Shown here: one piece after another, positions 57,437-64,000 of the stretch
Position numbering within the stretch: position 1 is the first letter of the stretch
How the letters are laid out: every line of letters starts with the position of its first letter
DNA from: Mycobacterium colombiense CECT 3035
GTDB lineage: Bacteria > Actinomycetota > Actinomycetes > Mycobacteriales > Mycobacteriaceae
DNA: 64,000 nucleotides
NCBI RefSeq assembly: GCF_002105755.1
Contig: NZ_CP020821.1
Location: 3,348,001-3,412,000 of the forward strand
Direction of reading: 5' to 3'
Notes under the pieces: model-generated
Told to the model about the DNA's origin: nothing
Database searches by the model: none
Seen by the model: the letters and a program-made list of their open reading frames with translations, nothing else
Translations under genes and position numbers: made by a program

Positions 57437-58252
57437 ATGAAGGGCAACGGTGTGGACGCGGCGGACAACCACGAAACCGCCAAATGGGATCCGGCTTTCA
57501 CCGAACAGGTGGCAAAGGTGCTCGGCCCGGCCATCAAGCGGTACTACCGGGCCGAGGTGCGAAACATCGACAACGTCCCGTCGTCGGGCGGGGCCCTGGT
57601 GGTCTCCAACCACTCCGGCGGCATGCTGACGCCGGACGTGCTGATTTTCTCCCCCGCCTTCTACAACCGGTTCGGCTATGACCGCCCGGTCTACACGCTG
57701 GGCCACTACGGGCTGTTCATGGGGCCGTTGGACGGCTGGCTGCGCCGCCTCGGGGTCATCGAGGCCAGCCGTGAAAACGCCGCCGCCGCCCTGCATTCGG
57801 GTGCGGTGGTGCTGGTGTTCCCCGGCGGCGACTACGACTCCTACCGGCCGACCTTCAGCGCCAACACCATCGACTTCAACGGTCGCACCGGCTACGTGCG
57901 GACCGCCATCGAAGCCGGGGTGCCCATCGTCCCGACCGTTTCCATCGGCGCCCAGGAGACCCAGCTGTTCCTGACCCGGGGTAACTGGCTGGCCCGCAAG
58001 CTCGGGCTAACCAAGGCGCGGATGGACATCCTGCCGGTCAGCGTCGGATTCCCCTTCGGGCTGAGCGTCATCTTCCCGCCCAACGTGCCCCTGCCGGCAA
58101 AAGTCGTCACCGAGGTTCTCGAGCCCATCGATATCGCCGCCCGGTTCGGTGCCGACCCCGACGTCGACGAGGTCGACGCCCACGTTCGCGCCGTCATGGA
58201 AGCCGCGCTGCAGCGGCTCGCCGGCGAGCGCCGGTTCCCGATCCTGGGCTGA
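57437..58252 (+). CDS. Lysophospholipid acyltransferase family protein
   Basis: A 271-aa membrane-associated PlsC-type acyltransferase. The catalytic motif HX4D appears as SNHSGGMLTPD (His and Asp), and LVFPGGDYDSYRP fits the second motif region for glycerophosphate binding. VPIVPTVSIGAQETQLFLTR follows. Members move acyl groups to lysophosphatidate or other lipids. It lies 28 bp before the WS/DGAT gene and is probably co-transcribed, suggesting a storage-lipid role. Confidence 0.85.
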   Translation: MKGNGVDAADNHETAKWDPAFTEQVAKVLGPAIKRYYRAEVRNIDNVPSSGGALVVSNHSGGMLTPDVLIFSPAFYNRFGYDRPVYTLGHYGLFMGPLDGWLRRLGVIEASRENAAAALHSGAVVLVFPGGDYDSYRPTFSANTIDFNGRTGYVRTAIEAGVPIVPTVSIGAQETQLFLTRGNWLARKLGLTKARMDILPVSVGFPFGLSVIFPPNVPLPAKVVTEVLEPIDIAARFGADPDVDEVDAHVRAVMEAALQRLAGERRFPILG

Positions 58253-58280
58253 CGGCGCCCGGGCCGGCTGGAGGTGGCGT

Positions 58281-59696
58281 GTGAAAAGACTCAACGGCAT
58301 GGACGCGATGCTGCTCTACAGCGAGACGCCCAACCTGCACACGCACACGCTGAAGGTGGCCATCATCGACCCCGCCGACCTCGACGGCGAATTCGGTTTC
58401 GAGGCGTTCCGGCGCCATGTGCGTCGGCGGCTTCATCTACTAGAACCGTTGCGCTACAAGCTCGTTGACATTCCCTGGCATCTACACCACCCGATGTGGC
58501 AGGAGAATTGCGAGGTCGACCTCGACTATCACCTGCGGCGGGTGCGGGTGCCCGCGCCGGGCGGCCGGCGCGAGCTCGATCGGGTGATCGGCGAGGTGGC
58601 GTCGGTTCCCCTGGACCGCGGCCGCCCGCTGTGGGAGTTCCACTTCGCCGAGGGGCTGGCCGGTGGGCGATTCGCGTTGATCGGCAAGGTTCACCATGCG
58701 CTGGCCGACGGTGTCGCATCGGTGAACCTGCTGGCCCGCGCGATGGACCTGCGTGACGGGCGCACCGACGAGCGCGACAACGACGAAGCCGGCGTCACCA
58801 CGTCCAATGCCGACCTGCTGCGTGCGGCGGCGCGTGACCATGTCCGGCAGATCGGTGAACTGCCCGGACTGCTCAGGGACACGGCCGTCGGGATGATGCG
58901 GGTGCGCCGCCGGTCCCGCGAGCGTGGCGACCACCCCGACCTGGCCGACGCCTTCGACGCACCGCCGACGTTCCTCAACCATGTCGTCTCGCCGCTGCGC
59001 TGGTTCGCCAGCACGTCGTTGCCGCTGCCGGAGGTGAAGGCGACCGCAAAGGCGTTGGGCATCACGGTGAACGATGCGGTGCTGGCGATGGCGACCGGTG
59101 GGCTGCGGACGCTGCTGCTGGCGTATGACGGCGCGGCCGAGCGCCCGATCATCGCCTCGGTGCCGACGGCCACCGACAAGTCGGACCGGATCACCGGCAA
59201 CGAAATCAGCGGGCTGATGATCTCGCTGCCGGTCCATATCGCCGACCCTGTGGAGCGGGCCAGGCTGGTCGCCCTGGCCACCAAGATCGCCAAGGAGGAC
59301 CACGAAGTCCTCGGCCCGGAGCTCTACGGGAAATTGATGGCGTACCTTCCGACCGCCTTCGCGCCCGCCGCGTTTCGGTGGCTGGGCCTGCGCGACGCGC
59401 CGAACAAGCTGATGAACGTCGCGGTGTCCAGCGTGGTGGGGCCGCGCGAACGCGGCCACTTCGGCGGCGCCGCCGTCAGCGAGATCTATTCCACCGGCGT
59501 GCTGTCGCCCGGCGCCCCGGTCAACATCACCGTGTGGAGCTACGTGGACCGGCTCGGAGTCGCGGTCCTCACCGACGACCGGACGTTCAACGACCCGCAC
59601 GAGGCGACGGATGCCATCGCCGCGTCGTTCGCCGAATTACGCGATGCCGCAGGCGTTTCCGCTCAGCCGGCGAGCACGCCGTCCAGCACCGAGTAG
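58281..59696 (+). CDS. WS/DGAT-type wax ester/diacylglycerol acyltransferase
   Basis: A 471-aa enzyme. The condensing motif HHxxxDG is present as [12 protein letters not shown], near residue 135. The end of the family is marked by [14 protein letters not shown]. Such enzymes make triacylglycerols or wax esters from acyl-CoA. The GTG at 58281 begins [15 protein letters not shown], the usual family start; an ATG at 58149 would overlap the upstream gene. Its 3' end overlaps purQ by 34 bp, tail to tail. Confidence 0.92.
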   Translation: MKRLNGMDAMLLYSETPNLHTHTLKVAIIDPADLDGEFGFEAFRRHVRRRLHLLEPLRYKLVDIPWHLHHPMWQENCEVDLDYHLRRVRVPAPGGRRELDRVIGEVASVPLDRGRPLWEFHFAEGLAGGRFALIGKVHHALADGVASVNLLARAMDLRDGRTDERDNDEAGVTTSNADLLRAAARDHVRQIGELPGLLRDTAVGMMRVRRRSRERGDHPDLADAFDAPPTFLNHVVSPLRWFASTSLPLPEVKATAKALGITVNDAVLAMATGGLRTLLLAYDGAAERPIIASVPTATDKSDRITGNEISGLMISLPVHIADPVERARLVALATKIAKEDHEVLGPELYGKLMAYLPTAFAPAAFRWLGLRDAPNKLMNVAVSSVVGPRERGHFGGAAVSEIYSTGVLSPGAPVNITVWSYVDRLGVAVLTDDRTFNDPHEATDAIAASFAELRDAAGVSAQPASTPSSTE

Positions 59697-60337
59697 AACA
59701 GGCCCAGGCCGTCATCGGAAGGCCCGGTCAGCGCCTCGATGGCGTGCTCGGGATGCGGCATCAGGCCCACCACGCGGCCATTGGCGGAGCTGACCCCGGC
59801 GATGTCGTGCATCGAGCCGTTGGCGTTTTCGTGGTACCGGAACACCACCCGTCCCTCGCCCTCGAGCTCCTCGATCACCTCGGCCGGCGCCACATAGCGC
59901 CCCTCACCGGACTTCAGCGGGACCAGCAGATCGGCGTCGGGCTCGAACCGCGATGTCCACGCCGTCGAGGTCGAGGCCACCCGCAGCCACACGTCGCGGC
60001 AGATGAAATGTAGGCCCACGTTGCGGGTCAGCGCCCCGGGCAGCAGTCCGGCCTCGCAGAGCACCTGAAAACCGTTGCAAATGCCCAACACTGGCATGCC
60101 GCGCCGGGCGGCCTCCACAACCTCGGCCATCACCGGGGCGAACCTGGCGATCGCACCGGCTCGCAGGTAGTCACCGTAGGAGAAGCCGCCGGGCACCACC
60201 ACGGCGTCCACGCTGCGCAGATCGGCGTCGGCATGCCAGAGGTTGACCGCCTCGGCGCCGACCCGCCGCGCCGCGCGGGCGGCGTCGACGTCGTCGAGGG
60301 TGCCGGGGAAGGTGATGATCCCGATGCGTGCCGTCAC
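59663..60337 (-). CDS. purQ: Phosphoribosylformylglycinamidine synthase subunit PurQ
   Basis: A 224-aa glutaminase (class I amidotransferase) that supplies ammonia to PurL. The nucleophile elbow is [11 protein letters not shown] with the catalytic Cys; [20 protein letters not shown] and MPHPEHAIE supply the rest of the triad (His, Glu). The start overlaps the purS stop by four bases. Purine genes are otherwise far away in this window (purL at 35490). Confidence 0.97.
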   Translation of the reverse strand: MTARIGIITFPGTLDDVDAARAARRVGAEAVNLWHADADLRSVDAVVVPGGFSYGDYLRAGAIARFAPVMAEVVEAARRGMPVLGICNGFQVLCEAGLLPGALTRNVGLHFICRDVWLRVASTSTAWTSRFEPDADLLVPLKSGEGRYVAPAEVIEELEGEGRVVFRYHENANGSMHDIAGVSSANGRVVGLMPHPEHAIEALTGPSDDGLGLFYSVLDGVLAG

Positions 60338-60573
60338 TGCGGCTCCCGGCTGATCGTCCAGTCCTCTATCACGGTGTTCGCCAACAGCGATTCCGCGATC
60401 TCGGCGAGCGCCGAATCGTCGACGCTGTCATCCACTTCGAGCTCAAAGCGCTTGCCTTGCCGAACTTCTGAGATTCCCGGATGTCCGAGGCGACCCAGCG
60501 CGCCCACAATCGCTTGACCTTGCGGGTCGAGAATCTCCGCTTTGGGCATCACGCTCACGATCACCCGGGCCAC
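60334..60573 (-). CDS. purS: Phosphoribosylformylglycinamidine synthase subunit PurS
   Basis: A 79-aa small subunit that bridges PurQ and PurL. The sequence [19 protein letters not shown] at the start, [19 protein letters not shown] in the middle and [16 protein letters not shown] at the end are family hallmarks. The length is normal. Translation is coupled with purQ by the four-base overlap. Confidence 0.97.
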   Translation of the reverse strand: MARVIVSVMPKAEILDPQGQAIVGALGRLGHPGISEVRQGKRFELEVDDSVDDSALAEIAESLLANTVIEDWTISREPQ

Positions 60574-60635
60574 CGGCGCTCCTCCTCAGTTGGCGTTTTC
60601 GGCGCCAACTCTACCGGCGAAAGCGCAGCTCGGGG

Positions 60636-61328
60636 TTAGGGGCACGAGGCGATGTAGGCCTCGCACAGGGGTGCGCTCATGGCATTGAGCACCGGATCGT
60701 CCGCCATGGCCGGCCAGGCCGTCTGCGGCGGGGCCGTCGACCACAGCGTGACCTCGCTGATCGTGCTGCTGGCCGGGTGGGCGAACAGATAGGTGTGCAT
60801 CACCACCGGGCCGCTGATCACGGCGGCCATCCGGTTCGATTCGTCGCTGGTCAGCGACGGTGACTCCTGCGGTGCGCGCTGCTGGCAGGCGCGCAGGGCG
60901 GCGACGGCGTTGCTGAACGCCGTGGTCGCGGTCGTGCCGCCGCGCGAGGTGTCACCACGCCAGTGCAGGACCTGGGCCTGCAGTTGCCATTGGCCGTCCG
61001 GATGCTGCACCGTCGCCCGGGCGGCGACGGCTGAGTCGCGCGGGTCCTGGGCTAGCGCCGGCGCGGCGCACAGCTCCTCGAACCGGAACCGCGGGCCGGG
61101 CGCCGAGCCGGTCGTCTGCACGGCCTGGCCGGCCAGCGCGGGCCAGTGGTACGCGGCGTCCAGCGGGACGGCGTGCTGGTCGATCCACGCGGTGTTCGGG
61201 ATCCGGTCGCACACCCCCGGGCAAGTCTCCGGTTCGGCGTGCGCAGGAACGACGACGATCAGAGCAACTGCGAAACTGCCGGCGACCAGCATCGTGGCCA
61301 GGATCACGCGCACCGGCAGCTTGTCCAT
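60636..61328 (-). CDS. Secreted conserved mycobacterial protein
   Basis: A 230-aa protein with a clear Sec signal (ILATMLVAGSFAVALIVVVPAHAEPE; cleavage after AHA is likely). The mature part has six to seven Cys, in line with disulfides (for example ETCPGVCDR, EELCAAP, ALRACQQRA, APLCEAYIASCP), and no known catalytic motif. The ATG at 61328 is preferred over 61370. It follows purS on the same strand by 62 bp in transcript order reversed (purS lies downstream). Function is unknown. Confidence 0.75.
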   Translation of the reverse strand: MDKLPVRVILATMLVAGSFAVALIVVVPAHAEPETCPGVCDRIPNTAWIDQHAVPLDAAYHWPALAGQAVQTTGSAPGPRFRFEELCAAPALAQDPRDSAVAARATVQHPDGQWQLQAQVLHWRGDTSRGGTTATTAFSNAVAALRACQQRAPQESPSLTSDESNRMAAVISGPVVMHTYLFAHPASSTISEVTLWSTAPPQTAWPAMADDPVLNAMSAPLCEAYIASCP

Positions 61329-61346
61329 CAAGGCACAATCGTAGAT

Positions 61347-61985
61347 ATGCAACTGACGCATTTCGGCCATTCGTGCCTACTTGCCGAGTTCGACCACACC
61401 CGCGTCCTCTTCGACCCCGGCACCTTCGCGCACGGATTCGAGGGAATCACCGGCTTGACCGCCATCTTGATCACCCATCAGCATCCCGACCATGTCGACG
61501 CCAAACGGCTGCCCGCATTGCTCGAGGGTAACCCGGACGCTGCGCTCTACGCAGACCCACAGACCGCCGCACAGCTGGGCGCGCCCTGCCGTGAGGTGCA
61601 CGTCGGCGACGAGCTGCACATCGGTGAACTGACGGTCCGCGCGGTCGGTGGAAAACATGCCGTCATCCACCCGGAAATCCCTGTGATAGAGAACATTTCG
61701 TTTCTGGTGGGCGACGCCGGCCATCGCGCCCGGTTGATGCATCCCGGTGACGCGCTGTTCGTGCCCGACGAGCCGGTGGACGTCTTGGCCACCCCGGCGG
61801 CCGCGCCGTGGATGAAGGTCTCCGAAGCGGTCGACTACCTGCGTGCCGTGGCCCCGGAGCGCGCCGTTCCCATCCACCAGGGCATCATCGCCCCGGATGC
61901 GCGGGGCATCTACTACGGACGCCTGACCGAGATGACCAGCACCGACTTCCAGGTGCTACCCGAAGAGGACGCGGTCACGTTCTAG
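61347..61985 (+). CDS. Metallo-beta-lactamase-fold hydrolase
   Basis: A 212-aa UlaG-like MBL protein. The zinc motif HxHxDH is ITHQHPDHVD, and MHPGDALF and AVPIHQG carry later ligands. It starts MQLTHFGHSCLLAEF, as do the small MBL proteins of the Rv0786c type. It diverges from the secreted-protein gene with only 18 bp between the starts. The substrate is unknown; family members hydrolyse lactones or phosphodiesters. Confidence 0.87.
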   Translation: MQLTHFGHSCLLAEFDHTRVLFDPGTFAHGFEGITGLTAILITHQHPDHVDAKRLPALLEGNPDAALYADPQTAAQLGAPCREVHVGDELHIGELTVRAVGGKHAVIHPEIPVIENISFLVGDAGHRARLMHPGDALFVPDEPVDVLATPAAAPWMKVSEAVDYLRAVAPERAVPIHQGIIAPDARGIYYGRLTEMTSTDFQVLPEEDAVTF

Positions 61986-62008
61986 CGGTCGGTCGGCCTC
62001 GCGCGCGG

Positions 62009-63676
62009 CTAGGTGATGTCGTCTGCGGCACCGCGCCCCGCGGCGCGCCCGGAGAAGATGCACCCACCCAGAAAGGTGCCCTCTAGGGCCCGGTAGCCGT
62101 GCACGCCACCGCCGCCGAACCCGGCCACCTCGCCGGCGGCGTACAGACCGCTCAGCGGCGTGCCGTCGGCCTTCAACACCCGTGAGGCAAGGTCGGTTTC
62201 GATGCCGCCCAACGTCTTTCTGGTCAGGATGTGCAGCTTGACCGCGATCATCGGGCCCGCCTTCGGATCGGTCAGCCGGTGCGGCGCCACCACCCGGCCC
62301 AGCCGGTCGCCCAGATAGTTGCGGGCCGCGCGGATCGCCGTGATCTGCCCGTCCTTGCTGAACTTGTTGGCCACCTCCCGATCCCGGGCGGTGACCTCGG
62401 CTTCCACCGTCGCGTAGTCCAGCGGTTGCACGTCGGGCAGCTTGTTCATCGCGGTCACCAGCTCGCGCAGCGAGTTGGCACTGACGAAGTCCACCCCCCG
62501 GTCGACGAACGCCTGCACCGGCCCCGGCGGGCCGGAGCGCGCCCGGTTCCGCAACAGCTCGCGGACGCTTTGGCCGGTCAGGTCGGGATTCTGCTCCTGG
62601 CCGGACAGCGCGAATTCCTTCTCAATAATCTTGGCGTTCAACACAAACCACGTGTAGTCGAACCCGGATTTGGTGATGTACTCCAAGGTGCCCAGTGTGT
62701 CGAAACCCGGGTAGAGCGGGACCGGCAACCGCCTGCCGCTCGCGTCCAGCCACAGCGACGACGGACCCGGAATGATCCGGATCCCGTGCAGCGGCCAGAT
62801 CGGGTCGTAGTTGGTGATGCCCTCGGTGTAGTGCCACATCCGATCGGGGTTGATCACCCGCGCCCCGGCCCGCTGCGCGATGGCGATCATCCGGCCGTCG
62901 ACGTGGGCCGGCACCCCGCTCAGCAGTTGCTCGGGGACACGGCCCATGCGCTTCGGCCAATTCTTGCGCACCAGTTCGTGATTGGCGCCGATGCCGCCGC
63001 TGGTCACGATCACCGCATCGGCGCGAAATTCGAACTGCCCCATCGATTTCCGAGATGACGCGACTCCCCTGGGCGTGGCCGAGGGTTCCAGCACGGTGCC
63101 CCGGACGCCGGTCACCGCCTCGCCCTCGACGATCAGCTCGTCGACCTGGTGGCGGTGCGCAAACCGCACCGACGAACGGTCCCGCAGTTGACGGGCGAAG
63201 ATCTCGACCAGCGCGGGGCCGGTACCCCACGTGATGTGGAAGCGGGGAACCGAATTGCCATGTCCCTGTGCGTCATAACCACCGCGCTCCGCCCAGCCCA
63301 CCAGCGGGAAGAGCTTGAGCCCCCGCGACTTCAGCCAGCTGCGTTTCTCCCCGGCGGCGAAATCGACGTAGGCGTGCGCCCATTGGCGTGGCCAGTAGTC
63401 CTCCGGACGGTCGAAGGCCGCCGTGCCGAGCCAGTCCTGCAACGCGAGTTCATGGCTGTCGCGGATACCCAACCGGCGCTGCTCGGGGCTGTCGACGAAG
63501 AACAGGCCGCCGAAGGACCAGAAGGCCTGCCCGCCCAGGTTGGCGCTGTTCTCCTGATCGACGATGAGTACCCGCAAGCCGCGATCCACCAGTTCGCAGG
63601 CGGCGACCAGGCCGGCCAGGCCCGCCCCGACGACGATGGCATCAGCGCCGAACCCCGCAACCGAAGAATCGCTCAT
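62009..63676 (-). CDS. FAD-binding dehydrogenase, KstD-like
   Basis: A 555-aa flavoprotein. The N-terminal FAD loop is AIVVGAGLAGLVAACEL, and the C-terminal GLYAAGEVAGFGGGGVHGYRALEGTFLGGCIFSGRAAG closes the FAD site. The middle matches 3-ketosteroid-delta1-dehydrogenase/fumarate reductase-like enzymes (FAD_binding_2). From memory it corresponds to Rv0785; sterol dehydrogenation is a guess. The ATG at 63676 is used because the family begins with a short tail before the Rossmann strand. It converges with the MBL gene. Confidence 0.88.
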   Translation of the reverse strand: MSDSSVAGFGADAIVVGAGLAGLVAACELVDRGLRVLIVDQENSANLGGQAFWSFGGLFFVDSPEQRRLGIRDSHELALQDWLGTAAFDRPEDYWPRQWAHAYVDFAAGEKRSWLKSRGLKLFPLVGWAERGGYDAQGHGNSVPRFHITWGTGPALVEIFARQLRDRSSVRFAHRHQVDELIVEGEAVTGVRGTVLEPSATPRGVASSRKSMGQFEFRADAVIVTSGGIGANHELVRKNWPKRMGRVPEQLLSGVPAHVDGRMIAIAQRAGARVINPDRMWHYTEGITNYDPIWPLHGIRIIPGPSSLWLDASGRRLPVPLYPGFDTLGTLEYITKSGFDYTWFVLNAKIIEKEFALSGQEQNPDLTGQSVRELLRNRARSGPPGPVQAFVDRGVDFVSANSLRELVTAMNKLPDVQPLDYATVEAEVTARDREVANKFSKDGQITAIRAARNYLGDRLGRVVAPHRLTDPKAGPMIAVKLHILTRKTLGGIETDLASRVLKADGTPLSGLYAAGEVAGFGGGGVHGYRALEGTFLGGCIFSGRAAGRGAADDIT

Positions 63677-63723
63677 GTCGGACCAGGGTAGCGCCCTGGC
63701 GGGCAGGTCAGACAGGCGCTCGG

Positions 63724-64000
63724 TCAGGCGGCGTCGAGCACCGCTTTGGCCGGCTCCCAGCGATACACGGTGGGTGTGCAGGCATGCATCAAGGCCAGGT
63801 CGACCGCGTCCACCATGGCTTGTAGCGGCCCGGGCTTGCGGAGGTGACGGGCCGCAACGGCAACCCGCACGACGCCGCCGCGGCGAGCGATCCGCTCGGC
63901 GGACAGCACCACCATCCGGCACCACCACGGCTCGGTGAGGAAGCCTTCGCCGATGCCGAGGACGCGCGCGCGGACGGTGTTGTGCCGGACCAGGTCGGTG
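63724..64000 (-). CDS. Conserved protein, 5' part outside the window
   Basis: A frame open from the window edge to the stop at 63724, giving at least 92 C-terminal residues, including VRARVLGIGEGFLTEPWW, RMVVLSAERIARRGGVVRVAVAARHL and PTVYRWEPAKAVLDAA. The composition is normal protein. I do not recognise the family; by position it would match Rv0784. It starts beyond 64000. Confidence 0.6.
   Translation of the reverse strand, partial: TDLVRHNTVRARVLGIGEGFLTEPWWCRMVVLSAERIARRGGVVRVAVAARHLRKPGPLQAMVDAVDLALMHACTPTVYRWEPAKAVLDAA

Overview
The window is high-GC DNA with a mycobacterial gene set: mycothiol synthase, DesA1 acyl-ACP desaturase, LmeA, GlnR, KmtR, mycofactocin-type SDR, encapsulin with DyP peroxidase, WS/DGAT and a poly-cysteine leader ORF. 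From memory of M. tuberculosis H37Rv, the backbone matches the Rv0830 to Rv0784 region read in reverse order. It suggests a slow-growing non-tuberculous Mycobacterium, for example of the M. avium complex. That placement is inference; no search was run.

Layout. 1-2569: an SDR and a short-chain fatty acid transporter. 2598-4972: a small decayed element at the tRNA-Phe 3' end, bounded by a 35-bp direct repeat, with an integrase relic and a MarR/SnoaL/SDR cassette carrying two matching palindromes. 4973-5487: tRNA-Phe, Asp, Glu and Lys. 5529-14825: methyltransferase, deaminase, KmtR, a His-rich peptide, DUF2236 protein, TetR, desA1, dus, an LCP-family ligase and phoU. 14839-18756: a complete pstSCAB operon on the minus strand. 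18914-20619: glnR-mshD. 20740-24750: lmeA, thioredoxin, a Cys7 leader ORF with DUF4395-cysA2-sseC2, a small membrane peptide and a nitrobindin-like protein.

24842-28887 holds the most unusual locus: a four-TM protein with RCK-like Rossmann folds, a RyR domain and PGDYL-like repeats, followed by a TIR-TM-PknH_C protein whose frame is broken at a C-run. 29132-37787 returns to housekeeping: pabC, ygfZ-like, DUF3073, purM, purF, sterol-carrier-like, CPBP protease and purL. 37851-43594 carries an XRE regulator, a SnoaL gene, an internally deleted VOC gene beside an IS481-family insertion, pepC, and the DyP-encapsulin pair.

43658-55584 is an accessory redox region: SDRs, a MOSC/ferredoxin-reductase/[2Fe-2S] fusion, an alpha/beta hydrolase, two tandem related TetR regulators, and a compact seven-gene run (MDR reductase, double DUF427, VOC, TMEM175 channel, HAD, flavoprotein disulfide reductase, cupin). 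55713-64000 holds a GntR regulator, a YbjN-like protein, two acyltransferases, purQ and purS, a secreted protein, a metallo-beta-lactamase-fold protein, a FAD-dependent dehydrogenase and the 3' end of one more gene.

Three purine segments (purQ-purS, purL, purF-purM) lie on the minus strand, interrupted by accessory insertions. Two genes appear broken at C-runs by one base, so assembly error should be considered before calling them pseudogenes.
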